Shown: positions 55,165 to 64,000 of the stretch, in pieces
How positions within the stretch are numbered: the first letter of the stretch is position 1
How the letters are laid out: every line of letters begins with the position of its first letter
NCBI GenBank assembly: GCA_036362985.1
Contig: JAYGXS010000009.1
Location: 20,193,974 to 20,257,973, forward strand
DNA length: 64,000 nt
From: Ligula intestinalis
Lineage: Eukaryota; Platyhelminthes; Cestoda; Diphyllobothriidea; Diphyllobothriidae
Direction of reading: 5' to 3'
Program-made: the position numbers and the translations under genes
The notes under the pieces: generated by a model
Told to the model about the DNA's origin: nothing
What the model saw: only the letters and a program-made list of their open reading frames with translations
Databases searched by the model: none

Positions 55165-56681
55165 CATGCGTGAGTCAGCCACGGGGAGATGATTGACCAG
55201 ACGGGATTGTCTTAAGCAGACACTGATACGTGCATTTTTGCTAGCAGCCGCGAGAAGTTGAGCGTTGCATACGAAGTTAGGTCACTACATAATCTTTGAA
55301 ACCGTGAAACAAAAACAGTTGAAGAAGAAGGGATAACAAAATTGGACAAAACACTGGAACATAAAGGAAACGCTCACATACAGATGGACAAAATCTAACC
55401 AGTATTGACGTTTAAAAAGGACACCACGTTTACATAAAGTCCCAGGAAACCAAGCTGTCTGCATTTGTATGTCTCTGTTGCGCTACCCGTCGGCAAGTAA
55501 CTAGCTGGACTACTTTTACCTATGTGTGTTGGAGCTAACAACTTTGCTGAGTCATCTTAAGTCCCACTAACATCAGATTGCCACTTAAGTGGCAGGTTTG
55601 AGTACTGCTGCGATTACTTTTAAAGACAACTAGTTTCATGGGCCGAATGTGCATCATGACAGGTTAATCTGTTGGGTCATTTTGCCTCGCGGCGACAACG
55701 ACAACTTAAGTTGTTGCCAGCAGCAGATGTTAGAAAGTGGCTCTTTGTTTCCAGCGCATAATCCTGTAAAGCTGGTCCGGCCAACTGTGTCAGTTGGTGA
55801 GTCTGGAGACATGCACTGAGTGTTAAAGTCTAAATGGGAGGAACGACTCGGTGCTTCTGTGAACTGTCATCTTCACGTATCTGTGAGAGCACAATATCAT
55901 GTATTATATTGGCAGAAAGACATAACCAACGAAGAAAAGGGAGACTAGGATGAATATATATGACTTGTTAGCCGTCTTCAGTCAGCGATACCCAATCTCA
56001 AAGGCTGTAACTCCGAAGATTCGAACCCGGGACTTTTGGTTATTGAGTTTAAAACTCTACCACTGCACCAAGGGGTTGTTGATTTTTCGATTGAGATCGG
56101 AAATATGATGAATATATGTGCTTCGCCGGTCTAGAAGAGGCACAGTTAAGTTCAACTTTGCCCAGGAGCTCGCAATTCGAGCCCGCGCAGGCAGTCACAT
56201 AGTGACTATGAAGACAGGATTGAATCGAATCGAAAACACATTTCAGAAGGTCTTTTGACATTTCGCACGATAGGGCATCCACTGCAAGTCACATGCTCGC
56301 TCGCTCGCTCGCTAGCTCGCTCGTCTTGTTTTATTTTGACGCTGGCGTTGACGTCCCTGAACGTGTGAGAACAAGAGACCTGCTACCAACACAACTGCGC
56401 CCCCCCCCTGCCCCCACCCACGTTCCCCCGACTTAATGATTTCTTGATACCCCTACGCTACTGTCGCTGCCTATTGCTCCACCACCACGGCTATTGCCAC
56501 TGTGTTCTGTGCACAGTTTCGCATGCCTGAACTGTTGGCATGGTCTCGGTGTGCGTGCAGGCGAGGCAGACAACACTGTCGCTCGACTGTAAACAGTTGT
56601 TGTTTCCAGTTTGGCACTGTTCATCTACCTGCACTACTAGCCGCTGTGTGGCTGCCAGCGTGGCTCGACCCAAGGTAGAAT
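55165..56681 (-). repeat. Inverted duplication, arm M
   Basis: Reverse-complement partner of 27286-28815, with only scattered differences. Contains the same SINE and GAGC-repeat tract. Confidence 0.85.
55905..56075 (-). mobile_element. tRNA-derived SINE (in arm M)
   Basis: Same SINE as 27893-28075, B box GGGTTCGAATC, A box TGGTGCAGTGGTAGAG. Confidence 0.8.
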
Positions 56682-56759
56682 GAGTTTGTTTATCGATCGA
56701 TGAGCGTTCATCAACGAAAGAGCATATTATCAACCGCGGACCTTCAGCTGCACATTTTG

Positions 56760-56960
56760 GATCTTGACCTAGCTCACAGATCAGAATCCGCCTCGCCCGC
56801 CATGCCAGACAGTGTGGCAACTTCCTCTTAACTATTCTCCAATCCTTCTGTGCAGAGTATATTGTTCCTTCCACAGTGGCCTTCTGTAGACTTCTCTCTC
56901 CTAAAAAACCGTGTCTTGATGATCGTAGTGACGAGGCTAAACCTTATTAACCTAAATAAA
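56760..56960 (+). repeat. R2 dispersed repeat, 3' part
   Basis: AGTGTGGCAACTTCCTCTTA, CTCCAATCCTTCTGTGCAGA, CTCTCCTAAAAAACCG; degenerate end. Confidence 0.55.
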
Positions 56961-56961
56961 A

Positions 56962-57718
56962 TATGTATACCAAGCCCCAAATAAGCTTAGTTTATTACCT
57001 CATGTGGATATTATTACTGCAAAGGCTGCTGGTTTATGCCATGCACAATATTTTCCTCTTGGAAATAAGACTAAAACACCATCAAATTTTTGTTCTTCGT
57101 TTCCTCGAATACTGCTGCCCTTTGTTTGGTTTAATGAATGCCTGTTACCGCAGTATAATCGAGCATGCACCGTCAGCTTTTACTCGAAAATTACTCACTT
57201 GAGCCAGATTAATTATTGCTTATATCGAGAGATTTCGATTGGCAAACATAAGGCTATTATGGGTTAGAAGCCATAGAACTGACCTTTACTCCTTGTTTCG
57301 CATTTACTCCAGCCGTAATCTGCCATGTATTGATGCTCTCATTCCAGTATCTTGGTCTTATGTCACGCGTACCTCCTCCATGTTTACTCCGACGCCCGTT
57401 TGCTCTACGCTAAAGGCTCGCTCTTTTTTGTTTCCAAATATGCGTTCCTTTTGAATATTCTTTCTCTAGACCCTAGGTCGACGCTTCAATTATCAGTATT
57501 AAAATTAAAATTACGTAAAAATAAAGTCATTAATAGCTGCCCTATTTTCGAAAACTTCCCTTTTTGACTTTATAAACGGTCGCCTGGGATTCAAGGGCAG
57601 TTTTTACATGTATTACGCGTCCAAGTGGAAACTCGCACTTAAATTTTTAAAAAATCCGGTTTTTGATTAGTTTTTTGCAGATTTTAATATTTCACTTGAT
57701 CCAATTGTGAAAAATCCG
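56962..57718. other. AT-rich DNA, nothing recognised
   Basis: ORFs of 70-87 codons have no recognisable domain. Confidence 0.45.
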
Positions 57719-57719
57719 T

Positions 57720-57788
57720 GGCCTCGGTGGGAGTTGAACAGGGAAGACTTTGCGCAGCCAACGCTCTACCGCTGAGCTACGAGGTCCC
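57720..57788 (-). pseudogene. tRNA-like sequence (tRNA pseudogene or SINE head)
   Basis: Minus strand: acceptor arms GACCTCG/CGAGGCC (one mismatch), D arm TAGCTCAGCGGTAGAGC with a perfect A box, and a B-box-like TGTTCAACTCC. The anticodon and T stems do not close, so a working tRNA is unlikely. Confidence 0.6.
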
Positions 57789-57789
57789 C

Positions 57790-59370
57790 ACCGGAAGCCG
57801 TGAATTAAATCACACTTGGGTCGATTTGTCCGCCCAACCTACTGTTCAAGTGGAATCCACCATTACGGATACAGTTTTTAATTAGCTGCTAACTCCCCTG
57901 CTATTATCTTTTACCCCGCTGCAGTGGCGATTTCTGCCACGTTTAGTGACATCTTCTCATTTCGACCCCAAACGTTATGTTTACGATCACACCGGATTCC
58001 TCTGTGTTCCCCATCTGCTGGTAAATTGTTCAGTCAGCAAAAGACTGTCATTGCGACCTTTCAGCACTTTTATGATCCGTGCAGTCTTTAGGCCCCCTCC
58101 TGACTTGAACTCTAAGTGGACAGTAATCGATCGCAGTGATTTCATCCCACTATGTCGCCTCAATGCCTGTTACTGCTGTCATCCCTTAATACTCTGATTT
58201 CGCCCACATCAAACAGTCTTATTTGGTTGAAGATTTGCAATATGGCGAGGAACGTTTCGCTTTCCTTTATATACGTTCACCAGCAAGGCAACCTCATTCC
58301 ATCAACCTACTTACCCTCCCAGCAGAAAAAGTTGTCTCTCCATACAAAAGAATCAAATCCTTCTCATTTTGTCTTTTTCAACTCAAGCTGAAGGAGCTTT
58401 TTTCAGTTTTCCCTAATAATTTTCATATCAGAGGACCTATTTTAATAATATAAGCTCAGTTCTATGCTATACAGTACAATACAGTACAGTGCATTACGGT
58501 ACTATACAGTACTATACTATACAAGGAATATGCTTACTTCTTCTTAACTTCGCTCGAAAATATATTTTTTTCTTAAAAGGAATGCATCCTTATGGATGAA
58601 GAATAAATATTTTTTCGTTATTTATGACCGTACATATCATCCCAAAATTTTGGCGCAAGACCACTTGTAATATGCGAATGAAAGAGGTGTGACCGGTGGG
58701 GCATTGAAAGCCTTATGACAAGCGCATCGGTCATCCCGCTTCCAGATTAGTTGCCTCTCTCTTTCCCGGAAACTGGGCGTTATGCATTTTGTTCACGAGG
58801 TCGTACAGGTTTCCCATTGGCTATTTTCCTGCGCGATACTAAGCTCAGAGTTTATTGAAGCATAAAACAGCCCATGACGTAAATGTACCTTTCATGGTTG
58901 TTACACGATGTAAACCCTGTCGTTCCTCCCTGTAAATTGTCCTACCGGACAAAGCCCTTCTACCACCAGATACCTAAAGTGGATCCTTTATTTTCCGAAA
59001 TGTAGACCGAAATCCTGCAATGTACTTTCCGTTCAAACAACTCACGTAAATAGGGTTGTAATAGTGATTATCCTGTAGCCAGATCTGAAAATATTTAATT
59101 CACGATAGGATGCCAGCTTCAAAACGAGATTCTTTCTGACCACCTCCAAAATATATATTTTCCTTAAAAATACCTACTTAATTGGTGTACACTTTTCTCA
59201 TTGATGTGCAATACCCTTACAAATTAAAATGTTGAAATTAAAATATACTTTCCTGGTCTTATTTCATAGGAAATAGCGTCCCCTTTCGATTTACCCTCAA
59301 AGAAAGTGTGCTTTTTGCTCTCAAAACTTTCGTAATTGTCGAATAATTTTCAAACTCGACTTATTAATCT
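57790..59370. other. AT-rich DNA with an ACAGT-type microsatellite at 58465-58520
   Basis: Repeated TACAGTAC/TACTATAC units near 58470; otherwise nothing recognised. Confidence 0.5.
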
Positions 59371-59374
59371 TAAG

Positions 59375-59640
59375 TCAGGGAAGATTCCATGAAGCAAGTT
59401 CTGGAAGTTTGGCAGCATAGTCTTCTTCAAAATCAAAAGAACGTATTCTCAATGTGATGCCGCTAAAATACAGGCTCGCGTTGAATGAAGGCAGTGTTTT
59501 TAGCTCCTGTAGGACCAGTTTTGTCACAAATTCGGATCTCAGGGAACCAATTGGAGTTCTTTTGATCGGTTCATAAATTTCTCCAGGAAACGCAAAGTAA
59601 GTTTTAAACATAAAAACGAATAGCCTCATGATGTGTTCAA
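59375..59640 (-). pseudogene. Penelope-like RT fragment
   Basis: Minus strand: FPGEIYEPIKRTPIGSLRSE, corresponding to the IYEQIKGTPMGSPIS block of PLE RTs, then KLVLQELKTL. Isolated piece. Confidence 0.65.
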
Positions 59641-60289
59641 TTTTGAGTGGAGGTCGCTCCTCATCATACGCCTTGAAGCGGTCTAAGTAGTGGTTGTGCT
59701 CGGATCACTTAAATCATCAGGTCGAATCCTAGCTTGGAAGTTAAAAGGCAGAAGTCACCAGAAGGAGTTGTTTAATGTGTACAGAACTGTCAATTGCTGT
59801 CTAAGGCGGCAGTGGCCACCGGCGAAGCCTGGGCTAGTGTTGACTGCGTCCAGCAGACCTGAGAGTGTTGACTGTGTGTTGAGTGGGGTGATGACAGTTG
59901 CTTTTAAATGACTGTGAAGCGAGTTCGAGTGTTCTGTTATCGGTGTGTTACAGTTGCCCGAGGGAATGTCGTCTACAAAGACCCCTGCTGCGTTGGCCAA
60001 GGAGTGGCGTAGTAAGTGTATGTGCAGGTGTGTGCGCACGTATGTGCGTGGCTGAATAAGTTGAGGTCAATAGTGGGGGCCATCAGAAAGCTGGCGCTGG
60101 TGCAGCTGTTACTGGTTAGCCAGAAGCTGCTGCGAGGTCAAGCCTCGGGGGACGGGGGCGCCAGTGGAAGAAAGCATTGGAATAGTTTCTTGTGACAACT
60201 CATAACTTTTGGACCTTGGACAACGAAGGGGGATAGGCATTGTGGCTGTCCACCACAGCCTCTTAAAGCCATTGAGAAAGACGTTGTTC

Positions 60290-60440
60290 ACCAAACTCGG
60301 TGTGATGGGAGTGAATCACGAGGTCACATCGAAAGAGGCAATGATTTGATCCGATTGAATCGTCCAAACTCGGAGCTCTTCGAGGAATTGGGAGGCTAAG
60401 CAAACTGAGGTAGTCGAGTTGCTTCGAACGAATTTCAATT
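60290..60440 (-). pseudogene. Penelope-like RT fragment (motif A region)
   Basis: Minus strand: SQFLEELRVWTIQSDQIIAS then FDVTS and a stop. FDVTS is the catalytic motif A of PLE RTs. Confidence 0.6.
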
Positions 60441-60469
60441 TTTGAATACATCTGTAGTGGGTCGTTGCC

Positions 60470-60880
60470 TGATCGTTGTCTGGCTTTCCTCTCGTGATCT
60501 CAATCTGTCTGGACCTCAAAGTCGTTGTGACTGCTGCGAGACACAGGCCACCCACGATGTCCATCAACGGTGTCGAGCCATACGCTATCCACCTGCACGA
60601 TGTCCAACCAATCACAGGCCGACCTAGCCAATGGACCCGCTCCCTCTCTGTCTCCTGGCCTAACGGTTCTTAAACCTCAATTGGAATTCCGCCTCGCGCG
60701 CGGCGGTCGCGACAACGCCGGCCTCACAGTCGGACGCCTTGCAAGACCAAGTGGCGACTTCCCTCTAACTGTAAGCAATATAATGTTCCGTCTACTCTCA
60801 TCTTTCCACCGTCTTCTCTCCAATCTCCTAAGGAACCAGGGTCTGAATGATTGTAGCTGTTAGGGTTAACCATCTTAGTC
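60470..60880 (+). repeat. R2 dispersed repeat
   Basis: Sense copy: CCAATCACAGGCC, CAAGTGGCGACTTCCC, CTCCTAAGGAACCAGGGTCT, GTTAGGGTTAACC. Confidence 0.6.
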
Positions 60881-60894
60881 TTAACTCCTATACA

Positions 60895-61512
60895 TCCACC
60901 ATGCCAAGTTATAGGTAAGGTTGCCTTTTAGAGCACCAAATGCTTGCTTCCGGCATGTGTGCGGCTCCAACTCCAAGTGGTGGGAGAAGGCAGCTGACGG
61001 CCTCCGAGACCTTTTTGACGTACGGGATCGCTCACACTATTTTGGGGTCGGTGCGACTTTGTTGGCCAGCTCGCTTGCGTAGGCACCGGTTGACGAAGTT
61101 GCGCGGGTAGCTATTTTCTCTGAATACCCATCAAACTATGGTACCTCGGCAACTTTATCAGCTGGTTCGCTGCAGTGCGTCTCAAAACGCCGCTAGAGTG
61201 TCCTTACGCAACTGCGTTTGTGGCTGATTGGGTGGATGTTGTTGTAATTCAGTGCATCCATAACGTTTGTCGCTTTTGCGTTTACTTTAGCCACCACAAT
61301 CTTTGTGATAGACGAGGACATCAAGAAAGACCAGCTGGTTGTTCGCTCCCTCCTCCATCGTAAATTGGATGTCCGGGAAGACGCTGTTGAGACGTTCCTT
61401 GAACGTGAGTACCCGATCCCGTTCGATGACGACGCTGGTGTCATCCGCATACCGCGTCCAGAATTTCGGTCTGTAGTGTTGGAAGACCAGCGACTCCGTA
61501 CGAGCGATCCCA
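60895..61512 (-). mobile_element. Penelope-like element, inverted 5' segment
   Basis: Minus strand from 61512: ESLVFQHYRPKFWTRYADDTS (intact YADD), VFPDIQFTMEEGANNQLVFL and DVLVYHKDCGG. After a frame change come NYNNIHPISHKRSCVRTL and a decayed connector. It corresponds to the RT part that should precede the plus-strand segment 61513-62411. Confidence 0.8.
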
Positions 61513-61608
61513 TATATCAATAACGTCTCGGAGGCTATCGGCTGCCTTTTCGCACACCTTTTATTCGAAGTCACATACAGGCCAGAAGCAACCATAAAGC
61601 GTCAGATA

Positions 61609-62082
61609 ATGAAGCGGAAAGACCCACTACCACTACCACAAACATCTGGAGCCGTCTACAGGACTTGGTGCAGTTGCGGGCAAAGCAACTACGTCGGAGA
61701 AACTGGCAGACTTTTCAGGACGCAAATTGCCGAAAAGGCGGCAGCAGTGCAGCGAAATAATGCCAATTCTCAAGTGGCGGCTCATTCGACGAGACCCGGC
61801 CACACATTCAAATTTGATGAGGCCAAATTTCTCGCAAGAGGTAACAATCGGGTGAGTCGAGAACTACTTGAGTCATGGTTCACGGGCCCCCAATCCATCA
61901 ATAAGTGTTACGATTTGGTGCTGAGACTCAATTTGGTGGAAGCAGGTCGCCGCTTTGGGAACGGACAGACTACTGCCTCATCCTATACCAATAACGGAGA
62001 GCCAGATGACCGGGCAATCATCACGCCCGAGTCAACCACACGTGATGAAGTGTTAGCAGGTCAGAGCTCGCATGCCGTTTAA
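61609..62082 (+). pseudogene. PLE ORF with GIY-YIG endonuclease (157 aa)
   Basis: GAVYRTWCSCGQSNYVGETG at residues 14-33 (GIY-YIG pair as VYR and YVG), the RTQIAE helix, QVAAHSTRPGHTFKFDEA, SRELLESWFTGPQSINKC. Open along its length but separated from its RT by the inversion, so a fragment. Confidence 0.8.
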
Positions 62083-62280
62083 CAGACCACCAACACTCAA
62101 GAAGGTAATTATGGTTAATTATCGCCGTGTGTTTGCAGCAATTACTGTATCCTATAAATACTAAAAACTCCTGTGCATGTGCTACTTTATCTGCCATTGC
62201 TCTCTGTTACAGATTTTTCTACACGTTAAAATTTAAGGGAAAACTCCCGTGCACACATTACCTGTTTCTGCTACTGCTCT

Positions 62281-62365
62281 GTGACTATGTCTCTGATGAC
62301 AAATCCACGACGGATATCAAAACGTCAGACGAATAAAAGTATTGTCCCAGTGATCGAGTCACCTT
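62281..62365 (+). other. Hammerhead-like motif at a PLE end (best copy)
   Basis: Intact CTGATGA at 62293-62299, then AATCC and GGAT flanking CACGAC, then CAAAACGTC (GAAA changed to AAAA), AATAAAAG and TTGTCCC. GTGACT (62281) can pair with AGTCAC (62357-62362) as an outer stem I. Consistent with the hammerheads known in PLEs; activity unproven. Confidence 0.5.
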
Positions 62366-62414
62366 CTTCTTCTCAATTACTTCCTGGGACTCGCATGTTC
62401 GCTTGTATTGGCAA

Positions 62415-62542
62415 CAATAAATGAACTAGTTGACGAACGTTCACCGACCGCTTATGGAAGTCGCTTGTCCCGCTCCGCCCTTGCTTTGAGTCTTATTTCT
62501 CGGGCCCTGACAGCAGCTAGTAGTATAGGCAAACAGTGTTGC
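62415..62542 (+). repeat. R3 repeat
   Basis: ACTAGTTGACGAACGTTCAC, CGCTTGTCCCGCTCCGCC, TTTCTCGGGCCCTGACAGC; directly followed by a SINE. Confidence 0.6.
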
Positions 62543-62702
62543 CGGCAAAGACCAGGGAGACTTGAATGGCCGTTTTTGCCTTTCAGCCGCCGTTAGCCAA
62601 TCATAGTCAGACCCAAGTGGGGCACCACCCGGGCCTCGAACTCGCGACCTTTTGATCAGAGTCAAACGCCCTAACCATTCATACTCGGGCATTGCGCCAC
62701 CA
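62543..62702 (-). mobile_element. tRNA-derived SINE
   Basis: Minus copy: TGGTGGCGCAATGCCC head, B-box-like GTTCGAGGCC, tail ...CGGCCATTCAAGTCTCCC. Confidence 0.75.
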
Positions 62703-62775
62703 CTGGGTCTGTATATGACTGATTGATGACGACTAATAAGCCAGAAATAATCATTTCAGTCTCCTCTTGTGTTTG
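62703..62775 (+). mobile_element. SINE 3' half, head-to-head
   Basis: GACTGATTGATGACGACTAA, TAAGCCAGAAATAATC, TTTCAGTCTCC. Confidence 0.65.
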
Positions 62776-62779
62776 CTAG

Positions 62780-63610
62780 CAATATTATTTGAATGAACAA
62801 TCTGATCCGGTGTTCGACTAGCCATCTTCTTTACTCATATTAATATTATTCACTCATATTACCCGCATACCTCCTATTTCTACGAAATAACATAGCTGAT
62901 TACGATTTACTTGATTTGCTGATGTCGCTAACAGTTTTTCTAACCAACGCTGCCCTTTTACGTTCCAGAATCTGGAGAGTGAGGAGAAATTTTAAGCGTA
63001 TGCTGCACATTCTGTAAGGTAGGCCCTTGCTAATTTGTTTTCTTCCGCCCCGATTTCAGCCCACAAATCATCAATTAGGCACCACAGTTTTTGAAATTTG
63101 AGTAGCAGTCAGGACACTAGAGTAGGAGCAGCCCCCCTCTTCACGGGATAGGTATTAGGAGCCAAAAAACGACGCTGACTCCAACTTTCCAACCGCCTAA
63201 TGTTCTTGTTTACTGACAAACGTATTTATTAACGTGGTTCGCACAATTTGCATTGTACTACTTGTACTTGATACGGCTGTGACCATGTCTAGTCTAGTGA
63301 ACCTTAATGATGTCATGGATGGTACATGTGCAATAAACGCTTGCCATATCTTGTCCTGTTCCAGATTCTGGGAATTAAAGAAGGAGAGTTGGTTAAAGAA
63401 ACTGTTAGCAACATCTGAAAATCCACCGAATTATAATCGAAAATGTTATTTGGTAGAATTTTGAGTGATGCGTGTTAGAACAGTAACAGTTAGCTAAGAA
63501 TTACCAAAAAAGTGTGATTTAAAAAAAAATCGGCACAGAGTTAAAATGTGCGTCAAATGAAAAAAAGAGCGCAGTCACATTTCTAAAATATGTATGATGA
63601 TAATAATTTA
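62780..63610. other. AT-rich DNA, nothing recognised
   Basis: The ORF at 63234-63464 has no recognisable domain. Confidence 0.45.
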
Positions 63611-63692
63611 TGCTGATGTCTCTGAGGAAGAATCTGCGACGGACTTCGAAGCGTCAGGCGAATAAAAATCTTGTCCCAGTGATCAATTTTAT
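63611..63692 (+). other. Isolated hammerhead-like PLE end
   Basis: CTGAGGA, AATCTGCGACGGA, TTCGAAGCGTCAGGCGAATA and TTGTCCCAGTGATCAAT in the order of the other PLE ends. No PLE coding sequence precedes it. Confidence 0.45.
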
Positions 63693-63798
63693 TTTTCCTC
63701 CTCCTCCTCCTCGTCCTCCTCCTCCTCCTACTCTTCCTCCTCCTCCTCTTCCTCCTCCTCCTTTTCCTCTTCTTCTTCTTCTTCTTCTTCTTCTTCTG
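63693..63798. repeat. (CCT)n/(CTT)n microsatellite
   Basis: About 100 nt of pyrimidine triplets. Confidence 0.9.
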
Positions 63799-64000
63799 AT
63801 AATTTTGTCAGTAGGGTAGCTGCTTGAAGCAGTCGCCGAGGACCCAGAACTTTTGCTTTTCTAACATGCGTTTGCTTTATAACTCCAAAGAGGTCCTAGA
63901 ACAGACGCGCCACATAAAATATACAAATTAGGGGTGTGTAAACGGGCGGAAAATAGAAAATTCAAATTTTTTGTGAAGCTTGATCGGGTAACACAGTCTG

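Larger units (their letters stand above)
61513..62411 (+). mobile_element. Penelope-like element, 3' segment
   Basis: From NNVSEAIG through the GIY-YIG domain and a long 3' region to the shared end TTCGCTTGTATTG. With the inverted segment it forms one insertion with a 5' inversion. Confidence 0.8.

Noticed and set aside
1..64000. CRISPR arrays, operons, ribosome binding sites
   Set aside because: No regularly spaced repeats of that kind. Introns, SINEs and LINEs show this is eukaryotic DNA.

Overview
ORGANISM. This is eukaryotic nuclear DNA, most likely from a flatworm and probably a diphyllobothriid-type tapeworm. The reasons are the mix of retroelements: RTE-like LINEs whose ORF ends in a C2H2 zinc-finger tail, CR1-like LINEs, several Penelope-like elements (PLEs) with GIY-YIG domains, and tRNA-derived SINEs. 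There are GT-AG introns and two 100-N assembly gaps, and no operon-like gene packing. The species is inferred from remembered element families, not from a search. HOST GENE. I can support one host gene: a 187-residue C/EBP-like bZIP transcription factor on the minus strand. Exon 1 (36702-36898) carries the basic region and exon 2 (26334-26700) the leucine zipper. A 10,001-nt intron separates them and is packed with transposons. LAYOUT. 0-7 kb: repeat R1 followed by RTE-like LINE copy 1, which holds an open 753-codon RT ORF. 7-9.8 kb: AT-rich DNA and R2 repeats. 9.8-12.2 kb: a CR1-like LINE. 12.2-16 kb: R2 and R6 repeats. 16-19.3 kb: a second CR1-like copy and a PLE, bracketed by inverted R6 copies. 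19.7-25.3 kb: R2 copies, a divergent PLE RT and an R1 copy. 26-37 kb: the C/EBP-like gene, whose intron contains one arm of a 1.5-kb near-identical inverted duplication, SINEs, RTE copy 2 and R1 copy 2. 38.7-43.5 kb: PLEs, one nested in another. 43.5-47.3 kb: SINE pair and mostly unannotated DNA. 47.3-50.3 kb: a divergent RTE-like copy 3. 50-56.7 kb: R2, R1 and the second arm of the inverted duplication. 57-64 kb: AT-rich DNA, a tRNA-like locus, and a PLE whose 5' part is inverted. HOW IT FITS TOGETHER. Nearly all coding potential is retrotransposon debris. RTE copy 1 differs from copy 2 by the exact absence of a 46-nt GT...AG segment, which suggests that a spliced retrotransposon RNA was reinserted. 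The PLE ends carry hammerhead-like motifs. The dispersed family R2 (about 19 copies) ends in a conserved hairpin and CTGCGATA. No element here looks autonomous as it stands.
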